Below are positions 46,180 through 56,276 of a stretch of DNA of 64,000 bases, in pieces. The stretch's first letter is position 1, and every line of letters begins with the position of its first letter. The DNA is taken from positions 744,001 to 808,000 of the forward strand of contig CAWBIK010000005.1 in NCBI GenBank assembly GCA_963788965.1, in the 5' to 3' direction. The position numbers and the translations under genes were made by a program. Under the pieces are notes generated by a model, which did no database searches, had not been told where the DNA came from, and saw nothing but the letters and a program-made list of their open reading frames with translations. This stretch comes from QHXQ01 sp963788965. GTDB lineage: Bacteria > Acidobacteriota > Blastocatellia > Pyrinomonadales > Pyrinomonadaceae.

Positions 46180-49136
46180 ATGTCTGACGAGCGACCTTTG
46201 CACATACTGGCGATATGCAGCCGCCCGTTGATCGACGCGGCCGGGCAACCCATCACGTTACTTGACGTGGCCGAAGAACGACGCCGGATCGAAACCGCGC
46301 TCAAGCGTGCGCAGACCGCCGCGCGCGTACACTTCCTGCCCGAAGCGACGACAGGCGCGGTGAATGACGCGCTCGCCGACGTGTGGGACGTGGTGCATTT
46401 CACCGGGCACGGCACAAGCGACGGCCGCCTCCTGCTCGAAGATGGCCTCGGCGTCGCGCACCTGCTGACGAAGCAGGAGACGGCGCAGCTATTCACCGCG
46501 CAGCGGACGCCGCTCGTCGTCCTGTCTGCCTGCTACTCGGAATCAGTCGCGCACGAATTACACGCGGCGGGCGTGCCTGCCGTCGTCGCGGTGGATGCCC
46601 GCGTGCCGATTGCCGACCTCGCGGCCATCATCTTCGCCGAACATTTCTACGCCGCGCTCGCCCGCGATGGAGACGTACAGCGCGCCTTCGCCAATGCGCA
46701 ACAGACCGTCGCGCTCGATCCAAAAGTGGGCGACACAAAACCGCCGCAGGACACAAACGGCCGTGTCGAAGAGCCGTGGTCGAAACGCTTCAAGTTGATC
46801 GGGACTGCGCAAAGCGGCGCGCACACACGCGCGCAAGCGGCAACGGCCGCGCCCACCCAAGTCGTCGGGAACTTACATACGCGCAGCACGAACTTCGTCG
46901 GGCGCGCGCGTGAGATCGTGGATGTCGTCAAAGCCTTCGACGAAGCCGACGCGCAACGCGTCGCCATCTGGGGTTCGGGGGGCTTGGGCAAGACGGAGCT
47001 ATCAAGGGCGGTCGCGCGCTGGTACATCGAACGCGTGCGCGTCGGCGCTGTGCTGTGGGCCAGCGCCAGTCCCGTCGAAGGCGACTACAAGCTGCGCGAT
47101 CTGGCCTCGCTCTTAAGCATCGCCGCGCGCGTGTTCCGTCTGCCCATCACCGAGCAGACCATGTTCGAGGAACAGAAAACAGTCGTCCGCGACTTCCTAA
47201 CCGCCAACCGCGCCATCGTGCTGCTCGACAACTGGGAGACGATTGACCCACAGCATCGCCGTGAATTATGGAACTTCGTGCTGACCCTACCGGAAGAAGT
47301 GCGCGTGCTGGTCACCACCCGCGACGTGCTGCCCGCAAGCGACGCGCGCAACATAGAACTCGACACGCTCGCGCCCGATGATGCCGTCGAACTGTTCTTG
47401 AAGATCACACGCAACACCGGCTACTTCGACCGCAACCCGCAGTTGGGCGCGGAGGAGTTGGCAATACTGAGTTCGGTCTGCAAGCGGCTAAGCGGCTATC
47501 CGCTAGCGATTGAAGTAGTCGCCGGACAAACATTCAGCCGCACCCTCGGCCAGATTTGGCCGACTTACAACGCGTGCCGCAGAACGTGCTCGAAGGCAAG
47601 GACGAGATCACAGGCGAGCCGCGCGGCGTCTGGACAAGCCTCGGCTTCTCCTACGATGTCCTGCCCCCGGCCGAACAGGCACTCTTCCGCCAAATGTCCG
47701 TCTTCCTCGCACCCGCCGCTGTCGAAGACATCGCTGCAATCACAACCGTTGAAAACCCGCGCCCCATGCTGGACGCGCTGGTCAAACGTTCGCTTGTGCG
47801 GATGCGCGAAGGCGCATATGGCCTCCTGCCAGTTGTGCGCGATTACGCCCAAGACAAACTGGCCGGCGCAGATCAAGACCCGCGCGAGCTACATACACGC
47901 GCGGTTAATCATTACGGGCAGAAAGGAACGATTGAAGGTGCGTTGACGACAAGCGATCATCTCTTTGAGTTAGCGGCACCATTCGGGCTACGCAACGCGG
48001 CCGAAACGTTTGTCGAATATGTTTGGGGATTTTATTACGATCTAGTAAGGCGCGGGCACTGGACTGAGGCGCGGAGCAAGACAGAGCAATTGATTGCTGT
48101 GGCACGCACTCTAAGCGACAAGCAAACTGAAGCGAGAGCGATTGGCGAATTGGGTAGTCGCTATCAAGACATCGGCGAATACGGACGCGCTGCGGAGTTG
48201 CACCAAAAAGCACAACACCTATTCGCAGAAAGTAAAGATAAACGTGGGGTCGCAGCAGCACTCCACCAACGAGGCATGCTAGCACAAGCTCAAGGCGATT
48301 ACGGCGAGGCGGTGCGGCTGTACCAACAGAGTTTGAAGCTCGAAGAAGAAGTGGGTTACGAAAGGGGGATCGCATCGACTTTGCACGAGTTAGGCAGGGT
48401 GGCACTAAAACAAGGAAACCATAATGAAGCGGCGCGGCTATATCAGCAAAGTCTGGCGCTCGACGAAAAACTGGGGGACAAAGAGGGCCTCGCGGACACG
48501 CTGCATGAGTTGGGACGGCTAGCACAGCACCATGGGGACTATAGCGAAGCGGCGCGGTTATACCAGCAAAGTCTGAGAATCGAAGAAGAATTAGAACGCA
48601 AAACAGGGATTGCTAGCTCACTAGGACAATTGGGGCGACTTGCCTATGCACAAGGGCAGCTAAAAGAGGCACTCGGGTATTTTATCAGGGCGTTCGTGAT
48701 TTTTGAGGAATTGCATGCGCCGTATCGCCAACTGGCGCTGAAGTATATTGCCAGCGTTAGAGACGCAGTAGGTGAGTCGCAGTTTGCGGTATGGCTGAAA
48801 GAATTATCAACTGAGGCGGAGCGGATAAACGAACTGCTTGAGCGAAACAAGCCGAACGACGAGCAACGTGCTAAGGAGTTTACTGAACAGTTAATCGGCA
48901 TCGCGCGAGCAGTAGTTGCGGCGCGGAAGCAAGGGAGCGCAGAGGAGCAAGCTGAACTTGCACAGCAACTCGCGCAGATGGAGGCGAACGCGCGAGTACA
49001 GAACGCAGCGGAGGTGGCGGACTTCTTGGTTGTGCTGTGCGGGTTGCTTGTGGGTGAGGATGTGACGGATAAGATTGCTGCGCTGGTCGAGCCGCTGAAG
49101 GGGATAGCGGAGCAGGCGCGGGCGGCATGCATATAG
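46180..49136 (+). CDS. CHAT / NB-ARC / TPR STAND protein (one frameshift)
   Basis: The N-terminal CHAT (caspase-like) domain shows the catalytic dyad: His77 in VVHFTGHGTSDGRLLLEDG and Cys118 in PLVVLSACYSES. An NB-ARC ATPase follows, with Walker A GSGGLGKT (265-272), Walker B RAIVLLDNWE (344-353), TTRD, and LSGYPLAIEVVAG. A one-base deletion in a T-run at 47555-47557 moves the frame, after which a winged-helix part and at least five TPRs follow (for example AARLYQQSLALDEKLGDKEG). Whole length is about 985 residues. Proteins of this layout are ATP-driven sensors whose TPR or winged part detects a signal and whose CHAT protease acts as effector, as in NLR-like immunity. DNA composition drops in the TPR part. 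Two small genes follow on the same strand. Confidence 0.83.
48186..48665 (+). repeat. Tandem 120-bp TPR-coding DNA repeats
   Basis: The same 120-bp pattern recurs at 48186, 48306, 48426 and 48546, each encoding a 40-residue TPR. The units at 48426 and 48546 are nearly identical in DNA (GAAGCGGCGCGG, then CAGCAAAGTCTG). Such similarity points to recent duplication or gene conversion within the sensor part. Confidence 0.75.
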
Positions 49137-49244
49137 ACCTGCGTGGACAGTGGACGCATTATACTTTCAGAGATTAAGGCGAGGCTTGTGTGCGCGGCCG
49201 GGCGGGCGTGTTGAAGTAGATTCTGTGGCGGACAGGATGGCATC

Positions 49245-49463
49245 ATGGTGCGAATCAAGTGTGTGAATCCGGGTTGCACGGGGCCGGAGAAGCGTTTTGA
49301 GTGGGATGAGAGCCGACACGTGCAGCCGGGCGGTGGGATTGCTGCGCCGCATGCGGAGGGGGCGGTGCGGCTCGCGGTGGTGTGCCCGCATTGCGGGACG
49401 GAGAACGGGGTGTGGGCGACTGGGGTGAAGAAAAATAATAAGGTGACGCGCAAGATTAGGTGA
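49245..49463 (+). CDS. Small zinc-ribbon protein downstream of the STAND gene
   Basis: The 72-residue product has two cysteine pairs, IKCVNPGCTGPE (C-x4-C) and VVCPHCGTENG (C-x2-C), separated by a hydrophilic loop, then a basic tail ending KKNNKVTRKIR. This fits one zinc ribbon with a nucleic-acid or protein-binding end. It lies 109 bp behind the STAND gene and 14 bp before the membrane-protein gene on the same strand. I know no named family, but co-occurrence with the CHAT protein suggests a partner or target role. Confidence 0.6.
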   Translation: MVRIKCVNPGCTGPEKRFEWDESRHVQPGGGIAAPHAEGAVRLAVVCPHCGTENGVWATGVKKNNKVTRKIR

Positions 49464-49477
49464 TCAGGTGATGGACG

Positions 49478-49972
49478 ATGGCAATGCCGACAGAGCAGAC
49501 TGAAATCGTGGAAGTGGCGGGCGAGGCGCTGACGCCGCTCGATAGCTTCTGGTTGGAAACGGCGCGGGGTGCGGCGAAGGAGTCGGTAGGTGCGTTGGAA
49601 GAGGCGGCGAAGCAGTTGATCACGGTCACGACGTTGGCGCAGACCATCTATTTCGCCGCTATCTCGTTCGGCGACTTGAAGGCGGCGCTGGGGCTGCTGA
49701 CACCTGCGCGTCGTTGGTTGGTCGTCGGTGCGCTGGTCTTCCCGTTGGTGTATTGGCTGGCCAGTCTCGTCTTCGCCGTGCGCGTGTTCAAGCCGGAGAC
49801 GTATCGCACGAATCTGGACTCGCCCGATCTGGCACGCGCGACTTACGAAGGGATCGTCGCCTACAAACACCGGCAGCTGATCTTCGCACATCGACTGTTG
49901 GCTATCGGCTTTGTGCCGCTGATCATCAACATCGTACTGTATCTGATCCTCGTCCCAGCGAAACCGGGTTAG
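49478..49972 (+). CDS. Membrane protein downstream of the STAND gene
   Basis: The 164-residue protein has an amphipathic N-terminal part (about 15-50), then three hydrophobic segments: TLAQTIYFAAISFGDLKAAL, WLVVGALVFPLVYWLASLVF and LLAIGFVPLIINIVLYLILV. The loop between the last two is charged (RTNLDSPDLARATYEGIVAY). No enzyme motif is visible. With the CHAT/NB-ARC/TPR gene and the zinc-ribbon gene it forms a three-gene unit. It could be a membrane anchor or a pore-forming effector released by the CHAT protease, as in caspase-gasdermin systems, but nothing in the sequence proves that. Confidence 0.6.
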   Translation: MAMPTEQTEIVEVAGEALTPLDSFWLETARGAAKESVGALEEAAKQLITVTTLAQTIYFAAISFGDLKAALGLLTPARRWLVVGALVFPLVYWLASLVFAVRVFKPETYRTNLDSPDLARATYEGIVAYKHRQLIFAHRLLAIGFVPLIINIVLYLILVPAKPG

Positions 49973-49991
49973 ACGAAAAGAGCGCCGGACA

Positions 49992-50056
49992 TAACCACCA
50001 AGCCACGAAGCCACGAAGAAGATTAAATTCTTCGTGGCTTCGTGGCTTGGTGGTTA
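49992..50056. repeat. 29-bp perfect palindrome (AGCCACGA words) with T-run
   Basis: The 29-base arm 49992-50020, built from tandem AGCCACGA 8-mers, pairs perfectly with 50028-50056 around GATTAAA and is followed by AATTTTTAG. It lies between the convergent STAND-unit and M1-like genes and could end transcription from both sides. Confidence 0.85.
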
Positions 50057-50061
50057 AATTT

Positions 50062-52291
50062 TTAGTTCGATGCTTGCTGCGTTGAAGCTTTCGGATCGTA
50101 GGGCGTGGCGAGGTATTGCTTGGCCACTGTCTGCGCGTTGTCGTAGTTGATGCCGCTCTCGATGGCCTTTTGGTATTCGTTGGTAGCGCGGACGCGGTCG
50201 CCTTTGGCGTCGTAGGCGTTGCCGCGTTTGATGCGCGCCCAGACTTCGATCCATGAAGGCTTGAGGCTGCCGTTCAGGGCCGCGTCGAAGTTGTCGAGCG
50301 CCGGATCGTAGTTGCGCTGCTCAAGGTAGAGCAGACCGAGATTGTAGTAGACCCAAGAGTTCGACTTGTCGAGCTTCAGGGCTTCTTCCAACTGGCGCTG
50401 GGCTTCGGAATACTGACCTTCGCGGAACAGTTCGATGCCGCGCCGTGCAACGACCGAGACACGCAACTCTTCGGAGAGGCGCAGGATTTTGTTGTTCGGA
50501 TCGATGACGACTTCGAGCGGCTGCCCGCCGGTTTCAAAGTCGAAATCTTCGCTCTTGTCTTCGATGAAGATCGTCGTGGTCTGGCTGTTGTTCTCGCCCT
50601 CGGCGCGCAAGAGCACTTCGACCGGCATTTTCAAGCCCTCGAAGTTCTGTCGCACCGTGCCACGCGCGCGAAACTTGCCCGTGCGCGTGCGGATGATCTG
50701 ATAGTCGGCGGCGAACTCCGGCACGCCCGTGCCTTCAACCCAGCGCGCGAAGAAGTAGCGCATGTTGTGCTTGGCCACTTGCGTCGCCAACCGCTCGAAG
50801 TCGTCAATCGAAACGCTCTGGCCGCGATACTGTTGCAGCAGCGTGCGCAGCAGTTGATTGAAGTCGGCGTTGCCCATCGACTCGCGCAACATGCGGAAGA
50901 CCATCGCGCCCTTGTAAAAGACGACCGACTGATACTGCGGCGACGTGTCGTCCAGCGTCGAAGGCGCACGCAGGATCGATGACGCCTGCTCGAACATCAA
51001 CGCGCGTTCTTGCACGTCGCGCTCGGCCGCGTCGAGCGCGCCGCCTTGCAAGGTCGCTTCGCGGAACGCGTAGGCACTCCACTCCGCCAAGCCTTGCGAG
51101 AGCCACGCGTCGTCGAACGACTTCAAGCCTACGGTAAAGCCCCACCATTGATAAGCCACTTCGCGTTCGACGCGTTCGTCCTTCGCCGGTCGCGCTGGAT
51201 CGAAGAAGCTCGCGGACAAGAACTGCATGCCCGGCGCGGCGTAAGCTTCCAAACTCTCGTTGTCGATCTGCGCCACGGTGTAGCGCGTGCCGAAGGCGGG
51301 CTGGCCGTACTGCTTCGTGTAGAAATCTAACGTGTTGCCTACTAACTGACCATAAGACTCGATGCGCCCTTCGTTGCCCGGCTGCACGATGAACTGCAAC
51401 TCGTAACCGCCATGCCGCAAGGTGCGCGTCACAAAGCGGCCGGCGACGATGTTGCCGACGAGCGCCGGTTGCCGACTGACGAGGCGATAGTAAGTAAGAT
51501 TGCCTTTCGCCTGCGACGTGATCGGTTCATCGCTTGAACCCGCGACGATGAAACCGGCGGGCACGCCGACGTTGATCTCGGCGGTCGCGCGGTCGGCCGC
51601 ATAATCGTGGAAGGGAAACCAGCGCGCGGCATACATCAAGTAAGAACCTTCTTGCCCGACGTAAGCCAGTCGCTTCGTGGCGAGCGGCCCGCCTTCGGGC
51701 GTGAGCAGCGCGCCATAATAGCGGAAGCGTAAAGTGATCGGCTGACCGGCGGCACGACTTCATCCAAGTCAACGCGCACGCTCGGCCCGATCTGATCGAC
51801 GCCGACTTGATCCTGCACGAAGTTAGTCAACGCGCGGCCGTTGCGCTCGATGCCTTCGACCTTGAGCGAGCCGTTCAACTCGAAGACGACCGAGCGCGTC
51901 GTATCGAGCGGCGTGAAGGTCACATCGGCCGTGGCACGCAGGATGTGCTCGGCGGGTCGCAGTTCTGCGTCGATCTTATAATTGGTGATATCGTAACGCG
52001 CGCGCCCCGTGGGGTTCGGCGTCTGCGGCAGCGGCACAGCGGGTGTCGGCGCGGGCGTGGGCGCAGGCGTCGGGGTCGGCGTTGCAACGGGCGTCGCGGC
52101 GGGCCGGCCGGCGGGTTGCGGCGGACGGGTGGCGTGCGGCGCGGCGTCTGCCCGCCGCGCGTTTGCGCCATGCTGCCGGCCGTCAAGAGACACAATAATA
52201 AAGCTGATAAGAGGCCGGTCAAACTCAATGTGCGTAGTGCGCGCGCGAGTGTCGCCGGGCGCGTAAGCTGTGGTTGCTGCAAGTCGTTCAT
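50062..52291 (-). CDS. M1-like pseudopeptidase with TPR tail (two frameshifts)
   Basis: The signal peptide lies in a first frame (ATG at 52291, SLTGLLSALLLCLLTAGSMA) followed by Pro/Arg-rich sequence. After a shift near 52095-52120 comes a Pro/Thr linker and an M1-type N-terminal beta domain (YDITNYKIDAELRPAEHILR). After a second shift near 51745-51754 the catalytic-like domain follows. Where M1 enzymes have HExxH, this reads REVAYQWWG, so both zinc His are gone, while AEWSAY keeps the Glu region. C-terminal TPRs follow (about the last 150 residues). It is probably a non-catalytic, exported binding protein. Length would be about 740 residues. Confidence 0.78.
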
Positions 52292-52605
52292 AAACAGGTT
52301 GTCCGTTGCGGTCGTTACTCGATTGAAAACTTTGCGCCCGATTATACACGCGCCGGGCGGTCGCGGCCGCGCCTCACAAACTACGGGCCGGTGTGCGGCC
52401 GGCGAGAACCGGGCGAGGCGCGTATGAGGCTCATCGACCAACGGTTTTCTCTCTGCGGCAAGCGATTAGATGAGCCGCGCGCGCGCGCCGTTGGCTGTGC
52501 GGCCGGCGCGCGGGCGGGGAAGTTTTTCGGCCGTCGCCCCGCTTGACACGACCCGGCCCAAAGCTGTTAGCTTTCGCAGACACAAAAGTTTAGACGCGAT
52601 CTTTT
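52292..52605. other. Divergent gap between M1-like and thioesterase genes
   Basis: About 310 bp, GC-rich, without a supported gene. TTGACA at 52543-52548 is a good -35 box, but the best -10 (TTAGCT, 52567-52572) is poor. It may serve the thioesterase gene. Confidence 0.4.
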
Positions 52606-53016
52606 ATGAGCACAGCAAACCCTTATAGCAACCCGGCCATACGCATCACGCTGCTGCCGCGCGACACCAACCCGCAGGGCACAATCTTCGGCGGCATCAT
52701 TCTCAGCTACATCGACATCGCAGGCGCGGTCGAGGCGCATCGCCACACAGGCATCGAACGCTTCGTCACGGTCGCCATGCGCGAAGTTGTCTTCCACCAG
52801 CCGGTCTACGTCGGCGACCTCGTGAGCTTCTACGCGCAGACTGAACGCATCGGCACGACCTCGATCACCGTCCACGTCGTCGTCGAAGCCGAACGCTACG
52901 GCGGCACGAGTGAGAGAATCAAAGTCACCGAAGCCGAGGTTGTCTATGTCGCCGTCGATGCCAACCGGCGCAAGATGCGGATCACGCAAAAGGGCGCGGA
53001 GAAGGCGAGTGAGTAA
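52606..53016 (+). CDS. Acyl-CoA thioesterase, YciA-type hot-dog
   Basis: The 136-residue protein is a single hot-dog domain of the cytosolic acyl-CoA hydrolase group. It shows PRDTNPQGTIFGGIILSYID, the catalytic Asp in the IDIAGAVEAHRHTG helix, and VVFHQPVYVGDLVSFYA. It cleaves acyl-CoA to free acid and CoA. The chain length preference cannot be read. It is followed after 34 bp by a TlpA-like gene on the same strand, which seems unrelated in function. Confidence 0.87.
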   Translation: MSTANPYSNPAIRITLLPRDTNPQGTIFGGIILSYIDIAGAVEAHRHTGIERFVTVAMREVVFHQPVYVGDLVSFYAQTERIGTTSITVHVVVEAERYGGTSERIKVTEAEVVYVAVDANRRKMRITQKGAEKASE

Positions 53017-53050
53017 CTAAGCCAGCGTTGGCTGTTGATGGAGATTATTG

Positions 53051-53968
53051 ATGAGAAGTCTGCTCGTTAGTCTTTTACTGTTGCTTGCACTCGTTGGCGT
53101 CGCAGCCGCGCAAAGTTCGAGTGCGACGCTTGAAGGGCAGGTTGTGTGTTCCGTCTGTTGGTTTGAAGCCGACCGGACAAAGACGCCGTTTGGAACGGTC
53201 GCGGATTTGGAGTGCGAAGTTGATTGTGCGGCGCGGCATGTGCCCGCGGCGCTCGCCGTTAAAAGTGCTGCCAGCGATGGCTTCAAACTTTACTTGCTGG
53301 AAGAGGGGCGCTTCAAAAAGACGGCGAAGAATTGGCTGCCGTACATGGCGAACTACGTGAAGATCACGGGCGCGGTGCGGAGCAAGGGCGATAAGCAGTA
53401 CGTGCGCGTTGATGCGCTCGACGTGTTGTCAACACCGAAGGTGGCAGCGAGCGCGCCGCAAGCCGAAACGAGTTTGACGGAAGCGGAGCTTGTGTTGCCG
53501 GGCATGCTTGGCGGCGAGCAGCGGTTGAGTGCTTATCGCGGCCGGATTGTGGTCCTAAACTTTTGGGCAACGTGGTGTGTGCCGTGTCGCAAGGAGATGC
53601 CCGACCTCGCCAAGATACAGAACGAATATGCTGCGCTCGGCGTGCAAGTGATCGGCGCGGCCGCGGACGCACCGGAAAATCGCGCGCAGGTCACGCAGTT
53701 CATCAAAGAGACTAAAATTAACTTTCCCGTCTGGCTCGGCGCGACAGCGGCCGACATGGAAAGGTTCGGGCTTGGGCAGACGTTACCGGGCACGGTCATC
53801 ATCGGGCCGGACGGAAAGGTTAGCGCGCGCATCAGGGGCGTCGTCAAAGAAGCTGACTTGCGAAAACGAATAGACACGCTCATCGGGGCCGCGATGACGC
53901 AGGCGCAACGTGACGAGATGGCAGCGGCACGGACCAAGCAGCAGATCGTGTCGAGTGTGCCGAGTTGA
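53051..53968 (+). CDS. Exported TlpA-like thiol-disulfide protein
   Basis: The 305-residue protein has a signal peptide (SLLVSLLLLLALVGVAAAQ). The first half is a novel-looking domain with a Cys-rich start (VVCSVCWFEADRTKT, LECEVDCAARHVP), perhaps metal-binding. The second half (about 150-290) is a TlpA/ResA-type thioredoxin with the active site WATWCVPCRKEMPDL. It should reduce disulfides or haem-binding cysteines in the periplasm. I start at the ATG at 53051; a TTG just before it is less likely. The N-terminal half resembles a copper or DUF-type adapter, but I cannot name it. Confidence 0.85.
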   Translation: MRSLLVSLLLLLALVGVAAAQSSSATLEGQVVCSVCWFEADRTKTPFGTVADLECEVDCAARHVPAALAVKSAASDGFKLYLLEEGRFKKTAKNWLPYMANYVKITGAVRSKGDKQYVRVDALDVLSTPKVAASAPQAETSLTEAELVLPGMLGGEQRLSAYRGRIVVLNFWATWCVPCRKEMPDLAKIQNEYAALGVQVIGAAADAPENRAQVTQFIKETKINFPVWLGATAADMERFGLGQTLPGTVIIGPDGKVSARIRGVVKEADLRKRIDTLIGAAMTQAQRDEMAAARTKQQIVSSVPS

Positions 53969-53995
53969 CCGCTTTGACCGGGTGAAGGTCGCGCC

Positions 53996-54523
53996 GTGAG
54001 CGGGACGCCAAACGAAGCCGCAGATAAGTGGACGCTCGGTATCAGGTTGCTGGCTAACCAAGTGCCGCGCGCGAGCGTTCGCACAACTCTGACCTATAGG
54101 TTTCATCCGAGACTTACGGCCGGCGTTGAATACAACCCGCGCGTGGGCGAAGTCGCGCCCATCGCAAACTTGCTGGCTATAACGGAAACAGAGCGCCGGC
54201 CCGCGCTGATCCTCGGCACGAGTTCGGACCGCATCGGCACGCCTTCGGGTCAGTCGTTCTACGGCATCTTCAGCAAGAATCTCAAGCGCGAAACGGGACT
54301 GCCGATTGCGCCTTACGCGGGCTTGGCATATGGCACTTATGAAGATCGGCTGCGACCCGTCGGCGGGCTAAACATCTACTTCGACAAAAAGTTTTCGGCC
54401 GTCATCACATACAACGGCGTACACGTCCATCCGCTCTTTAACTTCACGTACAAGCGGCACGTGTTGTCGTTCGTCATGGTGCGCGGGCGCGACCCCGGCA
54501 TGAGTTACAGCATTTCGTTCTGA
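53996..54523 (+). CDS. Hypothetical beta-rich, possibly outer-membrane protein
   Basis: The 175-residue product starts at GTG 53996, 28 bp behind the thioredoxin gene. It has alternating strands (ASVRTTLTYRFHPRLTAGVE, FSAVITYNGVHVHPLFNFTY) and ends in Phe, which together look like a small barrel fragment. No signal peptide is seen, so it may be truncated or start elsewhere. It is followed by the MltF-like gene on the same strand. I do not recognise a family. Confidence 0.5.
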   Translation: MSGTPNEAADKWTLGIRLLANQVPRASVRTTLTYRFHPRLTAGVEYNPRVGEVAPIANLLAITETERRPALILGTSSDRIGTPSGQSFYGIFSKNLKRETGLPIAPYAGLAYGTYEDRLRPVGGLNIYFDKKFSAVITYNGVHVHPLFNFTYKRHVLSFVMVRGRDPGMSYSISF

Positions 54524-54677
54524 GCGCGCCGCAAAACTCTTGATTGACTTATCGCCGGTTTTGACATAAAAGCTCCTGCATCCCTAATCCCTCCAAACCC
54601 CCTTTTATAAAGTGTCCGTACTTGTGCGCCGCTCAACTGGTGGCGTGAGTCGCGCGGCCTGCGCGCGCCGTAAAGGG

Positions 54678-56276
54678 ATGAACAAAACTTCATCGAGTCT
54701 AACTGCGCTCCTAATCATGGTGTTGCTGTTGTCGAGTCTGCCTGCGTGCAAGCGGCGCGGGCCGCAGACGCTCGAAGCCATCGATCAGATCGACCGCCGC
54801 AAGGACGTGCCGATGGCGCAGCCCGTCGCGCGCGACCTCGCGCAGATACGCGCACGCGGCACGCTGGTCGTGCTCGCGCCGTACAACTCAACAACTTACT
54901 TTGTCTATCGCGGCGAGCCGCTCGGTTATGAGTACGAACTGCTGCAAGCGTTCGCCAGAGATCAGGGCGTGGCGTTGAAGATGATCGTGGTGACGGATCG
55001 CCAGAGCCTGTTGCCGCTCTTGAACAGCGGCGAAGGCGACATCGCCGCCGCGCGCCTAGTGCCCACGCCGGAAGACGAAGCGCACGTCTCGTTCACGCGC
55101 GCTCTCTATCGCACCGAGCCGGCGCTTGTGCAGCAGGAAGCTGCGCCGCAAACGGTCAGCAGCGGCGCGCAGCAGGCGCTCGCGCCCGGCCCCGCAGACC
55201 CTTTGCCCGAAATGGACATAGACGCGCGGCTCGTCACAAGACCCGCGCAACTGGCGGGCACGACCGTTCACCTGCCCGAAAAATCGGCTTACCGCAAAAC
55301 GCTCGTCGAGTTGGCCGACGAAGTTTCAGGCGACATACACGTCGTCGAAACAACGGGGCAGATGCAGGACGAGGCGCTGGCGCAAAAGGTGGCGCGCGGC
55401 GAAGTGCAGTTCACAGTCATGCAGAGCAACCTCGCCGATCTGAAAGAGGCGGAGTTTAAGAATTTGAAAGTGCGGCCCGTCATCGGGCGCACGCACAGCG
55501 TCGCGTGGGCGGTCAGACAAAACTCGCCTGAGTTGTTGCAGACACTCAACGAGTGGATCGAAGACAAACAGCAGAAGAACCATTCGCTGTTCGACCGGCT
55601 CTATAAAAAGTATTTCGTCGATCAACGCAACTACGTCGAGCGCGTGGCGAGCGAATACCTGACCTCTTCGACGGGCAAGCTTTGCGAGTACGACGACCTG
55701 TTGAAGCGCCACTCGACGATGATGAACTGGGATTGGCGACTGCTCGCGGCGCAAGTCTGGCAGGAGTCGCGCTTCAAACCCGACGCGCGTTCGTGGGCGG
55801 GTGCGACCGGCCTCTTGCAACTGATGCCGCCGACCGCGCGGCAGTTCGGCGTGCGCAACCCGCTCGACCCGGACGACAACGTGCAGGGCGCGTGCAAGTT
55901 TTTGAAGTGGTTGACGGACTACTGGACCGAGCGCATTCCCGACGAGCACGAACGGTTGAAGTTTATTCTCGCTTCATACAACACGGGCGCGGGCCACGTC
56001 GAAGACGCGCAACGGCTCACGGAGAAGTACGGCGGCGATCCGCAGAAGTGGGACGACGTGTCCTACTGGCTCTTACAAAAATCGACGCAGCAGTATTCAA
56101 CCGATCCGGTCGTCAAGTTCGGCTTCTGTCGCGGGCTTGAGCCGGTCAACTACGTGAGCCACATCCTCGAACGCTTCGAGCATTACAAGCAGTACGTCGT
56201 CGCGCAAGGTCGCGTCTGGCCCCGCGACCTCACGGCTTCAATTGCTCGAAGGGCGTCCACGCCGAGTTGTCCGTAA
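54678..56276 (+). CDS. mltF: MltF-like membrane-bound lytic transglycosylase
   Basis: The ATG at 54678 begins a lipoprotein signal (LTALLIMVLLLSSLPAC, lipobox LPAC). The 532-residue protein has a solute-binding-protein-like regulatory domain (about 50-330, LVVLAPYNSTTYFVYRGEPL) and a C-terminal lysozyme-like domain with the catalytic Glu in AAQVWQESRFKPDARSWAG and TGLLQLMPPTARQFG, ASYNTGAGHVEDA. This is the MltF architecture: it cleaves peptidoglycan to 1,6-anhydro ends and its activity is gated by muropeptides. The last 47 bp overlap the convergent gene. Confidence 0.9.
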   Translation: MNKTSSSLTALLIMVLLLSSLPACKRRGPQTLEAIDQIDRRKDVPMAQPVARDLAQIRARGTLVVLAPYNSTTYFVYRGEPLGYEYELLQAFARDQGVALKMIVVTDRQSLLPLLNSGEGDIAAARLVPTPEDEAHVSFTRALYRTEPALVQQEAAPQTVSSGAQQALAPGPADPLPEMDIDARLVTRPAQLAGTTVHLPEKSAYRKTLVELADEVSGDIHVVETTGQMQDEALAQKVARGEVQFTVMQSNLADLKEAEFKNLKVRPVIGRTHSVAWAVRQNSPELLQTLNEWIEDKQQKNHSLFDRLYKKYFVDQRNYVERVASEYLTSSTGKLCEYDDLLKRHSTMMNWDWRLLAAQVWQESRFKPDARSWAGATGLLQLMPPTARQFGVRNPLDPDDNVQGACKFLKWLTDYWTERIPDEHERLKFILASYNTGAGHVEDAQRLTEKYGGDPQKWDDVSYWLLQKSTQQYSTDPVVKFGFCRGLEPVNYVSHILERFEHYKQYVVAQGRVWPRDLTASIARRASTPSCP

